NCBI GenBank assembly: GCA_964631955.1
Contig: CAZWBA010000013.1
Coordinates: forward strand, 1-64,000
Length of the DNA: 64,000 nucleotides
Reading direction: 5' to 3'
Source: CAMLJR01 sp964631955
Lineage (GTDB): Bacteria; Pseudomonadota; Gammaproteobacteria; Pseudomonadales; CAMLJR01
Below the pieces are notes generated by a model. That model worked only from the letters and a program-made list of their open reading frames with translations, had not been told where the DNA came from and searched no databases. Position 1 is the stretch's first letter. Every line of letters begins with the position of its first letter. Of this stretch, positions 7,791 through 15,857 are shown piece after piece. The position numbers and the translations under genes are program-made.

Positions 7791-9329
7791 GTGTCGATAT
7801 CGCAGCGGGACATCGCCGGCGCCGGCCACATCGAGCGCACGTGTACGCTGCTCGCCAATGCCTTGTCGGGCGGACGGCGGCAGGGCGTGCGCCTGCTCTC
7901 GGGCGAACGCCGCTGTTTCGGGCTGAGCCCGCAGGGCAATCGGGTACATGTGCCTTATCCGGTGCTGGCGCCCGACTGGACGCTGCACAGCCTGACCTGC
8001 GGTGTCGCGCTGCAGTGCGCGCCATCGAAGGATCTGCTCGCGCGCTACCCGCTGCACCGGTTGTCGCCGCGCCAGTTGCAGGCGCTGACGCTGATCGAAG
8101 CCGGCGTCGCGCTGGGCTGGATCGCCGCGTGCTGGCCCGGCCTGCTGTCCGAATTTGCCCGCCTGCTGCCCGCGCTCGCCATCATTCGCGACGAACCCGA
8201 CGCGCCGGCCATGCTCGACCGCGCGCAGCGGCTCGCGCAGTCCTCTCAAACCCTGCATTGCGATCCCCTGCTCGGCCAGCTGCCACTCGCGGCTGCCGCC
8301 TCCCGCGGGGTGCTCGATTCGCTGCGGCGTATTTACGGACAGATGCCGTGGTCGGCGCAGCGCCCGCTGTCGCAGACGCTGCATACCATTCCGGTCGGCG
8401 GTCAGGGCGGCGTGAAAAATCCGAATCTGCCACCCCCGAGCCGCCCCGAGGAAGACGATCCGGAAATCCGCGCCGATCAGCGCGCGGGCATTCCCTATCC
8501 CGAGTGGAACGCGTGGACACAGCAGTTTCTGCCCGCGCATGTCGCCGTGCTCGAACGCCGGCACGCCTCGCGGACGACCCGCGCGCAGCCGGTCGCGGTG
8601 GACTTGCGCCGCTGGTTCGAACAGCACACGCATCGCGCGATGCGTAACCGGCTCGAAGACGGTGCCGATCTCGATATCGATCAGTACATCGATCACTACG
8701 TGAATCTGCGCATCGGCAGCGCGACGCAGGCGCGCGTGTTTCGTGATTTGCTGCCGGCCTCGCGCGATGTCGCCACCGCCATTCTGTTAGACGGCAGCTC
8801 ATCGCTCGGCGCGCAGCACGGACGCATCTTCCAGCTCGAACTCGCCTGCGCCGACGCGCTCTCGCAGGCGATGGTGCGGGCGCGCGAACGTCACGGCATT
8901 TTTGTGTTCAGCGGCAACACGCGACATCGCGTCGATGTGCTGTGCCTGAAGGATTTCGCCGATCTGCGCTTCGTCGCGCCGGGCGAACTGGGCCTGGTCG
9001 CCGCCGGCTACACGCGGCTGGGTGCGCCGCTGCGGCATCTGACCGAGCGCCTGCTGGAACAGCGCAGCGAACGCCGGCTGCTGATCGTGATCGGCGACGG
9101 CCTGATATCGGACGAAGGCTACGAAGGCAAATACGCATGGGCCGATGTCGCCCACGCCGTCGAGGAAGCGGCCGCTGCCGGCGTTTCGGTTTATTACATC
9201 GGTGTCGGTCCGGCGCGCGTCGATCCCCTGCCCGATGTCTTTGGCGACAGGCGCTCGACGCGCATCGGACGCATCGAGGAATTGCCGCGCGTGCTGGCGC
9301 ATGTGCATCGCGAACTGATCGCGGCTTAG
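7791..9329 (+). CDS. VWA-domain protein, NorD/CoxE/CbbO-like
   Basis: This 512-residue protein (GTG start) has a helical N-terminal half and a C-terminal von Willebrand A domain with a MIDAS motif: D334-G-S336-S-S338. The LEDGADLDIDQYI segment before it is a hallmark of NorD-type proteins. NorD, CbbO and CoxE work with MoxR AAA+ ATPases to insert metal into, or activate, metalloenzymes such as NO reductase, Rubisco or CO dehydrogenase. Here the partner ATPase lies 23 bp downstream, but none of those client enzymes is present. The N-terminal half is divergent, and the PPPSRPEEDDPE stretch (about residue 215) looks like a flexible linker. Confidence 0.85.
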   Translation: MSISQRDIAGAGHIERTCTLLANALSGGRRQGVRLLSGERRCFGLSPQGNRVHVPYPVLAPDWTLHSLTCGVALQCAPSKDLLARYPLHRLSPRQLQALTLIEAGVALGWIAACWPGLLSEFARLLPALAIIRDEPDAPAMLDRAQRLAQSSQTLHCDPLLGQLPLAAAASRGVLDSLRRIYGQMPWSAQRPLSQTLHTIPVGGQGGVKNPNLPPPSRPEEDDPEIRADQRAGIPYPEWNAWTQQFLPAHVAVLERRHASRTTRAQPVAVDLRRWFEQHTHRAMRNRLEDGADLDIDQYIDHYVNLRIGSATQARVFRDLLPASRDVATAILLDGSSSLGAQHGRIFQLELACADALSQAMVRARERHGIFVFSGNTRHRVDVLCLKDFADLRFVAPGELGLVAAGYTRLGAPLRHLTERLLEQRSERRLLIVIGDGLISDEGYEGKYAWADVAHAVEEAAAAGVSVYYIGVGPARVDPLPDVFGDRRSTRIGRIEELPRVLAHVHRELIAA

Positions 9330-9352
9330 ATTTTCCGTTAGGGAGCCTCTGG

Positions 9353-10132
9353 ATGACGTTTTTCTATCACGCGCACGGCAGCGAAGTGCGCTTATTTCAA
9401 CAGGCGTATGCACAGCAGCTGCCCGTGATGCTGACCGGCCCCACCGGCTGCGGCAAAACGCGACTCGTCGAACACATCGGCGCGCTGCTCGACCGCCCCG
9501 TCATCACCATCAGCTGTCACGACGACCTGACCAGCTCCGATCTGGTCGGCCGCTTCATGGTGACCGGGGGTGATGTGGTGTGGAACGACGGTCCGCTCAC
9601 GCGCGCCGTGAAGGAGGGCGCCATCTGCTATCTCGATGAGGTGGTGGAAGCGCGCCACGATTCGCTCGCGATTCTGCACTCGCTCACCGACCACCGCCGC
9701 GCGTTATTTCTCGACCGCTCGGGCGCTGTGCTGCACGCGCCCGACAGCTTCATGCTGGTGTGTTCCTACAACCCCGCGTATCGCAGTTCACTGAAAGAAC
9801 TGAAGCCGTCGTTCCGGCAGCGCTTTGTGACACTGGCGATGAATTATCTGACGCCCGAACGCGAAACCGACGTGCTCGTGAAGGAAACCGGTATCGATAT
9901 TTCCATCGCGCAGCGGCTGGTGAAATGCGCGGCGAGCATTCGCAACGCCGACGCCATTTTTCATTTCGAACCGCCCTCGACGCGCGTATTGATCAGCGCG
10001 GCAAAAATGATTGTCGCCGGCGCCGGCGAAATGGAAGCCGCCGAAATCTGCATGCTGGCGCCGCTGAGCAGCGAAGATGCCATCAGTGCCGGCTTGAGAG
10101 AACTGGCCAGCGCGAGTTTATCGACGAATTGA
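9353..10132 (+). CDS. MoxR-family AAA+ ATPase, NorQ/NirQ/CbbQ-like
   Basis: This 259-residue ATPase begins at the ATG at 9353 after AGGGAG; the open frame reaches further upstream inside the VWA gene but that part is not coding. Walker A is GPTGCGKT (residues 29-36) and Walker B is ICYLDEV (Asp95, Glu96). SYNPAYRSSLKELKPSFRQRF is the typical NirQ/NorQ sensor region. Family members form hexamers that remodel a metalloenzyme together with a VWA partner, here the gene immediately upstream. It lies between that gene and three membrane-protein genes, which are the obvious candidates for its client. Confidence 0.9.
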   Translation: MTFFYHAHGSEVRLFQQAYAQQLPVMLTGPTGCGKTRLVEHIGALLDRPVITISCHDDLTSSDLVGRFMVTGGDVVWNDGPLTRAVKEGAICYLDEVVEARHDSLAILHSLTDHRRALFLDRSGAVLHAPDSFMLVCSYNPAYRSSLKELKPSFRQRFVTLAMNYLTPERETDVLVKETGIDISIAQRLVKCAASIRNADAIFHFEPPSTRVLISAAKMIVAGAGEMEAAEICMLAPLSSEDAISAGLRELASASLSTN

Positions 10133-10164
10133 ATACGCAAATAAATCCAAAAGGAGTTTTCCTC

Positions 10165-10299
10165 ATGAAAGAAGCACCGGTCAGTCAACAGGATCGCCGC
10201 CGCAAGCGCGCGATGATCGTTTTCCAGATTCTCTGCTACGGCTATCTGCTGACGATGTTTCTCATTCAGCTGCACATGGCTTCAGTGCGAAACTGGTAG
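10165..10299 (+). CDS. 44-residue single-span membrane microprotein
   Basis: It starts 10 bp after a clear AAGGAG site. A basic N-terminus (QDRRRKRAM) precedes one transmembrane helix (IVFQILCYGYLLTMFLIQL) and a short tail ending RNW, so the N-terminus is probably cytoplasmic. It is followed after 11 bp by a six-span membrane protein. No family is recognised. The gene is supported by its ribosome site, tight spacing and typical membrane topology, and it probably belongs to the same membrane complex as its neighbours. Confidence 0.7.
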   Translation: MKEAPVSQQDRRRKRAMIVFQILCYGYLLTMFLIQLHMASVRNW

Positions 10300-10310
10300 G
10301 GAGAATAAAA

Positions 10311-11006
10311 ATGTCGACAACGATTTTGCGCAGCAATAACAACACCTACGACACGCATCAGCAGCAGAGCCGGCTCGCGCAATGGCAGGCCGATAAATGG
10401 CTGATGGCGGGTTCGTTTTTCATGGGCACGGCGATTCTCGGCCTCATCGGCCTGCCATTGTTTGCGTATGGATTGTCATTGCAGATGCGCGCGCAGAAAG
10501 CCGGGCTTTCCGTGCGCCCCACCATCGTCACGCTGATCGGCTATCTCGTCATCATCGATGCCGCGCTGAACAGTTTCGGCTGGGCGCTCGACATGATCGC
10601 CAACCACACGCTGCTCGCACGCGTGTTTCTCATGGCGTGGGGCAATATGTTCGATGCCGGCTATTTCTGGCATTACAACGAATTGTGGATAGGCGGCGCC
10701 ACGGCGCCCGGCGAAAAATCGTGGGAGATCGCGTTATTGCCGATCGTATTCTGCATGCGCATGGCGGCGGCGATCGGCTTTCTGCAAATGAAGCGCTGGG
10801 GGCATCAGTGGCTGGTGGTGACGTGCTGGTTCGGCGTCGTGGCATGGACGGGCTACGTCGCGAACATGACGATCTTCGCCGATGTGCGTTATGCCGGCGT
10901 GGTATTTCCCGTCATCGGCTGGTGGCTGTACGACATTTTCTACATCACGCCATTTCTCGCCATTCCCTATCTGCACACCGTCAATCGCGAGATTTTTTCC
11001 GATTGA
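10311..11006 (+). CDS. six-span membrane protein of unknown family
   Basis: This 231-residue protein has hydrophobic segments near residues 31-58, 72-96, 101-119, 139-158, 166-188 and 194-220. Several polar residues fall in or beside membrane helices (Asp83, Asp94, Asp115, His121, Glu124, Asp208), notably the cluster FDAGYFWHYNELW, which could bind a metal. It is preceded by GGGAG. I do not recognise the family. Its place after a MoxR/VWA pair makes it the best candidate for the enzyme core those chaperones act on, but that is inference. It could equally be a structural or transport subunit. Confidence 0.75.
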   Translation: MSTTILRSNNNTYDTHQQQSRLAQWQADKWLMAGSFFMGTAILGLIGLPLFAYGLSLQMRAQKAGLSVRPTIVTLIGYLVIIDAALNSFGWALDMIANHTLLARVFLMAWGNMFDAGYFWHYNELWIGGATAPGEKSWEIALLPIVFCMRMAAAIGFLQMKRWGHQWLVVTCWFGVVAWTGYVANMTIFADVRYAGVVFPVIGWWLYDIFYITPFLAIPYLHTVNREIFSD

Positions 11007-11050
11007 AATAAATAACGATTATTGAAATAAAAAAATTTCGGAGAAATGCC

Positions 11051-11446
11051 ATGAATAAAGCATCGGAAAAATTGCCGCCCGGCACCACGTCGTATTTTGC
11101 CGGCATGCACAAATGGATCGAGCGCGGCCTGTTCGTCTGCCTGACGGCGCTCGTGCTCGAAGGTGCATTTACATTTCCATTGCTGGCGCTGTGGTATGGC
11201 TGGCCGCAGTTATCGCTGCACGAAATCTGCACCGAATTCGAACGCGTGCGCTTCGCCGATGAAACCCGCGAATGCAGATACCCCTATCCGCTGTTTGCAC
11301 CGGCCGAAGGCGCGGGACAGAAAACCGCGCAGGATATCTGGGGCGTGCAGCCGCGCCCGCTGTATAAAGCCGTTGAATTTCGCGAATTCGTCAAGCGCAA
11401 GGAAGAGCGTCTGGCGCGCGAAGCAAATTCATCGACAGCGCGATAA
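11051..11446 (+). CDS. membrane-anchored protein with extracytoplasmic tail, unknown
   Basis: This 131-residue protein has one strong hydrophobic span (about residues 26-50) followed by a polar domain with Cys60 and Cys75 (HEICTEFERVRF...TRECRYPYP) that could form a disulfide outside the membrane, then a charged tail (EFVKRKEERLAREA). A GGAGAAATGCC ribosome site precedes the ATG. No family is recognised. It lies between the six-span protein and an SDR on the same strand and is likely a small subunit of the same complex. Confidence 0.7.
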   Translation: MNKASEKLPPGTTSYFAGMHKWIERGLFVCLTALVLEGAFTFPLLALWYGWPQLSLHEICTEFERVRFADETRECRYPYPLFAPAEGAGQKTAQDIWGVQPRPLYKAVEFREFVKRKEERLAREANSSTAR

Positions 11447-11480
11447 TTCATCGACACGCAACAGGTCGCGAAAAACAGTT

Positions 11481-12278
11481 ATGGAATTGAAAAATAAAAT
11501 CGTGCTGGTGACGGGCGGCGGTGGCGGTGTAGGCCGGCAACTGGTTCTGCAACTGCTCGGCAAGGGTGCTGCTGTGGCCGCCGTCGATATCAATGTCACC
11601 GCGCTGGCGCAAACCCGCACTCTCGCCGGCGATTCGGCGCACAATCTTTCGCTGCACGGCGTCGATATTTCCAGTCGGGAAGCGGTCGGGCAGCTTGCGG
11701 ACGCGGTGATCGCCCGCTTCGGCACTATCGACGCCATCATCAATAACGCCGGCGTCATCCATCCGTTCAAACCCATCAGCGAACTCGACGACAGCGTGCT
11801 GGAGCGCATGATCAATATCAATTTATACGGAACGCTCAATATCACTCGCGCGTTCCTGCCTTTTCTGTTGCAGCGCCCGCAGAGCCACATCGTCAATGTC
11901 TCCAGCATGGGCGGGCTGTTCGCCTTTCCCAATCAATCGTTTTACGGCGCGAGCAAGGCGGCGATCAAACTCGTCAGCGAAGGGCTGTATGCGGAGCTGG
12001 CCGACACGCCCGTGGGGGTGACCGTGGTTTTTCCGGGGGCGATCGATACCGACATCACGAAGAATTGCGGTGCGCACAGCGACCGGATCGATGAGCTGGC
12101 GAAATATTTTCGCGGCACATCGCCGCAAACCGTCGCCCGCAAGATCATTCGCGGCATGGAGCGAAAAAAGTTTCGATTGATTATCGGGATCGACGCAAAG
12201 ATATTGAGCTTTTTGTACTGGCTGAATCCGAAATTCACGATTGTGCTCATTCGCAACATCATGAACCGGTTGATGTGA
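11481..12278 (+). CDS. SDR oxidoreductase with hydrophobic C-terminal tail
   Basis: This 265-residue classical SDR starts at the ATG at 11481. TGGGGGVG binds the nucleotide (near residues 10-17), followed by NNAG, SSMGG and an intact Y-GAS-K. The C-terminus (KILSFLYWLNPKFTIVLIRNIMNRLM) is hydrophobic and basic, suggesting attachment to the membrane where its operon partners reside. Such SDRs act on lipophilic alcohols or ketones. It would be the redox enzyme accompanying the VWA/MoxR membrane set. The next gene on the same strand is a TetR regulator. Confidence 0.83.
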   Translation: MELKNKIVLVTGGGGGVGRQLVLQLLGKGAAVAAVDINVTALAQTRTLAGDSAHNLSLHGVDISSREAVGQLADAVIARFGTIDAIINNAGVIHPFKPISELDDSVLERMININLYGTLNITRAFLPFLLQRPQSHIVNVSSMGGLFAFPNQSFYGASKAAIKLVSEGLYAELADTPVGVTVVFPGAIDTDITKNCGAHSDRIDELAKYFRGTSPQTVARKIIRGMERKKFRLIIGIDAKILSFLYWLNPKFTIVLIRNIMNRLM

Positions 12279-12311
12279 AGTCCTGAGTTGAGAAGTCCTT
12301 ACGAGATCGAC

Positions 12312-12938
12312 ATGGCAACGTCCGACCCGAAACCCAGCGTTTTACCGTCGAATCAGGATCCGCGCGCGGCGCGTTCGCGCGAGGCATTGCATCAGGCTTT
12401 TCTGAAACTGCTCGAAAGCAGACCGCTCGATCAGATCAGCATCCGCGATATCGTCGCCGAGGCGGGCATCGGTTATACGACGTTTTTTCGCCATCACGCC
12501 AGCAAGGAAGAATTGCTCGACAGTATCGCCGCCGAGCAGATTCACCATTTATTCAAGCTGGCGTTGCCGGTGGCGGATGTGTACGACGTGCATTCAGGAT
12601 CGCGGGCGTTATTCGCGTATGTGGATGCCCATCGCGCGTTGTGGCGCACGCTGCTGACGGGCGGCGCGGCCGCAACGATACGCGGGGAATTTTTGAATCT
12701 GGCGCGGCAGGTAGCGACGTCGCTCGGTAATCCGAAGAGCTGGCTGGCGCCCGAAGCGGGGGTCGCGCTCATCGTCAGCGGCACGCTCGAATTATTGATC
12801 TGGTGGTTGCGCCAGTCCGATCCGATTCCGATCGAACATATCGCCGACATTCTCGATCGCGTCGTGGTGTCGCCCGTGATTGCAGCGGGCGATTTACGCG
12901 GTCAGACCTCGTCATCCGGCGCCCCGCCGCTCGCGTAA
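12312..12938 (+). CDS. TetR/AcrR-family transcriptional regulator
   Basis: This protein of about 208 residues (ATG at 12312; a TTG at 12288 would add eight) has the TetR DNA-binding domain: AREALHQAFLKLLESRPLDQISIRDIVAEAGIGYTTFFRHHASKEELL. The C-terminal ligand domain is ordinary in length. It ends the plus-strand operon and its stop abuts the stop of the convergent MFS gene. The paired palindromes at 7615-7661 are the natural target. The ligand is unknown, probably the substrate of this operon. Confidence 0.87.
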   Translation: MATSDPKPSVLPSNQDPRAARSREALHQAFLKLLESRPLDQISIRDIVAEAGIGYTTFFRHHASKEELLDSIAAEQIHHLFKLALPVADVYDVHSGSRALFAYVDAHRALWRTLLTGGAAATIRGEFLNLARQVATSLGNPKSWLAPEAGVALIVSGTLELLIWWLRQSDPIPIEHIADILDRVVVSPVIAAGDLRGQTSSSGAPPLA

Positions 12939-14201
12939 TCAGGACTCGGGCACGGCCCTTTCCAGCAGCGCGGGCGGCAGCCCCAGGCTGAACAGCGCCA
13001 GCGCGCCGCCGATCATCAGCAGAATGGCCAGCTTCAGGAATGGCTCGTAGCTGTGGTAGTGATCGAATACCGCGCCAGCGGCCAGTGGTCCGCCCGCAAT
13101 GCCGACGGCGAGCGCCATCACCAGCACACCGTACAGCGCGCCGAAATTCTTCAGGCCGAAATGTTTCGCCGCGAGATAGGCGATGACATCGACTTCCGAG
13201 CCGACGGTCAGACCCAGCGCGGCCGCCGCCGCCATCTGGCAGACCGGATTGCCGCCGTCGAACAACAGCAGTGCGAGGGCGATACTCGGCAGGATAAAGG
13301 CAATACCGCCGACGACATGGCCGGGAAAGCGGTCCAGCAGCAGGCCGGTACCGAGCCGGCCGATGATCGAAAAAATGCCGACCAGCGCGGCGATGCTGGC
13401 GGCGGCCAGTGCCGTGGCACCGCTGCCGGTGAGGATGGGGACGAAATGGACGACGGCGCCGAACGCGGTGAAGGCAAACAGACCGCCGGCCAGCAGCAGT
13501 TTGTAAAGCGCGGCCGACCGGAACCCTTCCGCCAGCGTCAGCCCGGTCAGTGCTCGCGCCGGGGCGGGCTGCGCGGCTTTCACGGTTCGTCCACCATCGT
13601 CGCGCGCACCGCGAAAACCGAAGAACAGCGCCGGAAACACCAGCGCACCCCAGATCAGCGGCAATGCCACGAAACCCACGCGCCAGCCGAACGCGCCGAT
13701 CAGCCAGGTCGCGAGCAGCGGAAGCACGATGGCGGCGATCGATGCACCGGAGAGCGTCACCGCGAAGGCGAGCCCGCGCGAGGCTTCGAATCGAGTCGCC
13801 ACTGCGCTGGTCCAGACCGTCGCCTGCACCCAGATGCAGCCGAAGGCGATCAGCGCCCAGAGCAGGATCCAGTTGAGCATGCTGCCGGTGGCCGTTCCCA
13901 GCATCGCCGAGGCCGCCGTCATCAGCAGCGCGCCGATCAGGCCGACACGGCGCGGCCCGACCCTGTCGACCAGCATGCCAACCGGCACGCAGAACAGCGC
14001 GGCCAGGCAGGCGGTGATGGTCAGGCCGGCAGTGATCTGCGCGCGCGACCAGCCGAACTCCTGCTGCAGCGGCTGGATGAAGGGACCGAGCGCGTAGACG
14101 TGAATGATCGAGTTGGAATATCCCAGCGCAGCGGCGATCGGCAAAAACCAGAAATTTCGCCATTCAGCGCGTGCATTTTTTGTTATCGACATCGGGCTCA
14201 C
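12939..14201 (-). CDS. MFS transporter (monocarboxylate/oxalate-formate-like)
   Basis: This 420-residue, 12-span carrier starts at GTG 14201, with an ATG at 14192 as a good alternative. FIQPLQQEFGWSRAQITAGL in the first loop and DRVGPRRVGLIG in loop 2-3 are typical of the monocarboxylate-type MFS branch. A central loop (RGARDDGGRTVKAAQPAP) separates the two six-helix halves. It is a tandem paralogue of the carrier at 14376-15650 with the same architecture throughout. Probable role: uptake or efflux of an organic acid related to the local pathways. The direction of transport cannot be told. Confidence 0.85.
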   Translation of the reverse strand: MSPMSITKNARAEWRNFWFLPIAAALGYSNSIIHVYALGPFIQPLQQEFGWSRAQITAGLTITACLAALFCVPVGMLVDRVGPRRVGLIGALLMTAASAMLGTATGSMLNWILLWALIAFGCIWVQATVWTSAVATRFEASRGLAFAVTLSGASIAAIVLPLLATWLIGAFGWRVGFVALPLIWGALVFPALFFGFRGARDDGGRTVKAAQPAPARALTGLTLAEGFRSAALYKLLLAGGLFAFTAFGAVVHFVPILTGSGATALAAASIAALVGIFSIIGRLGTGLLLDRFPGHVVGGIAFILPSIALALLLFDGGNPVCQMAAAAALGLTVGSEVDVIAYLAAKHFGLKNFGALYGVLVMALAVGIAGGPLAAGAVFDHYHSYEPFLKLAILLMIGGALALFSLGLPPALLERAVPES

Positions 14202-14213
14202 TCACTCTGGCAA

Positions 14214-14247
14214 TAGGGGGAGTCGGCAGTAGGGGGAGAGTCGGCAG
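14214..14247. repeat. short tandem repeat between MFS genes
   Basis: The unit TAGGGGGAG(AG)TCGGCAG occurs twice in a row (14214-14229 and 14230-14247) in the 174-bp gap between the two carriers. I saw no other signal there. Confidence 0.5.
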
Positions 14248-14375
14248 CCGGGCGCGGCCTGCCGGGGAAGAGAGTGTCGGCGCCCGCTGCCCGCCGCAAT
14301 GACAGGAACGCCCTAAATGACTGCCCGATTCGTCAGCGACCTCACGCCGCAGAGCGCGAGCTGTCGCAGCTGCAT

Positions 14376-15650
14376 TTATTCCGTCGCCGGTTCGGCCGCT
14401 TCCAGGACTGGAGGATGACCGAGACTGAACAGCGCGAGCGCGCCCATCAGCATGAGCGCGATCGTTCCCCACAGGAACTGCTCGTAATTGCCGAAACGGT
14501 CGAACACCGCGCCCGCCGTCAGCGGACCGAATGCCGTACCCAGCGTCAGCGCGGCGACGAGCGCACCGTACAACGCGCCAAAATTCTTCAGACCGAAATG
14601 CTTGGAGGCGAGGAAGGCGACGACATCCACCTCCGAGCCGACAGTGAATCCCAGCGCGGCCGCCGCGACCATCTGACTGGCGGGATTGGCGCCATCGAAC
14701 AGCAGCAGCAAGGCAGCGATGATCGGCAGCAACACCACCGTGCCGCCGACCAGATGTCCGGGAAAGCGATCGAGCAGAAAGCCGGTACCGAGCCGGCCGG
14801 CGATCGAGAACAACCCGATCAGCGACGCCACCCCTGCCGCGGCGAGCGGCGAAGCGCCGGCGCCTTTGAGGATCGGCACAAAATGCACCATCGCGCCGAT
14901 CACGGTGAATGCGACCAGACCGCCCGCGAGCAGCAGCTTATACAGCGTCGGCGAACGCAGACCTTCGGCCAGGGTGACGCCTGTCAGCGGGCGCGCGGCG
15001 GTCGGTGCCGATGCGGTATCGGCGGGCTTCGCACTGCCATCGCGCGCGCTGCGGAAAAATAAAAACATCAGCGGAAATACCAGCGCAGCCCACACGCCTC
15101 CCAGCATGCTGAACGCCTGCCGCCAGCCGTAGAGCTCGATAAGCCAGGTCGCCATCACGGGAAAGATGGCCGCCGCCACGGAAGCGCCGCACAGCGTGAT
15201 CGCGAAAGCGAGCCCGCGCGACACTTCAAAGCGCGTCGCCACCGCGCTGGTCCAGATCGGCGCCTGCACGCCGAGACCGCCTATGGCAATGCCGATCCAC
15301 AGCAGCAGCCAGTTACCCGTCGATCCGGTCGCGGTGCCGACCAATGCAAATGCGCCCGACATCGTCAGCACACCGACCAGCGCAACCCGGCGCGGCCCGA
15401 TCCGATCGATCACCATGCCGATGGGAATACAGAAAATCGCACTGACAATGCACTGCACGGTGAGACCGAAGGAAATCTGCGCGCGCGACCAGCCGAAGGT
15501 TTCCTGCAGCGGCTGGATAAACGGACCGAGCGAATACACGTGAATGACGGAGGTGGCATAACCCAGCGCTGCCGCCAGCGGCAAAAACCAGAAGCTGCGC
15601 CATTCCGCGAGAGCGCCCCGCTCCTCGATAAAACGATGCGATGAATTCAT
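14376..15650 (-). CDS. MFS transporter, tandem paralogue
   Basis: This 424-residue, 12-span carrier (ATG at 15650) has FIQPLQETFGWSRAQISFGL and DRIGPRRVALVG in the same places as its downstream neighbour at 12939-14201. The two are probably a local duplication that diverged in substrate. The 3' half of the first six-helix bundle is followed by a loop rich in Ala and Pro (AKPADTASAPTAARPL). Its upstream region (15651-15857) holds a tandem array of 16-18-bp repeats that would lie in or before its promoter. Confidence 0.85.
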   Translation of the reverse strand: MNSSHRFIEERGALAEWRSFWFLPLAAALGYATSVIHVYSLGPFIQPLQETFGWSRAQISFGLTVQCIVSAIFCIPIGMVIDRIGPRRVALVGVLTMSGAFALVGTATGSTGNWLLLWIGIAIGGLGVQAPIWTSAVATRFEVSRGLAFAITLCGASVAAAIFPVMATWLIELYGWRQAFSMLGGVWAALVFPLMFLFFRSARDGSAKPADTASAPTAARPLTGVTLAEGLRSPTLYKLLLAGGLVAFTVIGAMVHFVPILKGAGASPLAAAGVASLIGLFSIAGRLGTGFLLDRFPGHLVGGTVVLLPIIAALLLLFDGANPASQMVAAAALGFTVGSEVDVVAFLASKHFGLKNFGALYGALVAALTLGTAFGPLTAGAVFDRFGNYEQFLWGTIALMLMGALALFSLGHPPVLEAAEPATE

Positions 15651-15720
15651 TGTGCGATGACCCTGTTTTTCTCAAAAAATGTTGTTATCGAAAAAACAAT
15701 GTGTGACTTCCGAAAAATAA

Positions 15721-15855
15721 TTATTTGAAATGGACCGTTATTTGAAATCGTAGTTATTTGAAATGGACGGCCATTTGAAATCGTAATTTTTTTGAAATTG
15801 ATAGCTATTTGAAATCGATAGCTATTTGAAATCGATTGTATTTGAAATCAAAAGC
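15721..15855. repeat. degenerate tandem array, about eight 16-18-bp units
   Basis: Units follow the pattern TATTTGAAATSGA plus a few variable bases (for example TTATTTGAAATGGACCG at 15721 and CTATTTGAAATCGATAG farther on). The array fills the gap between the MFS start and the stop of the crotonase gene. It is AT-rich, with no spacers and no coding potential. Confidence 0.85.
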
Positions 15856-15857
15856 CA

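Noticed and set aside
13053..14216. 387-codon open frame antisense to the first MFS gene
   Set aside because: It is a low-complexity, Arg/Gln/Asp-rich translation of the opposite strand of a clear 12-span carrier, a GC-rich shadow.
15721..15855. The tandem array as a CRISPR
   Set aside because: Units are only 16-18 bp and contiguous, with no unique spacers of constant length.
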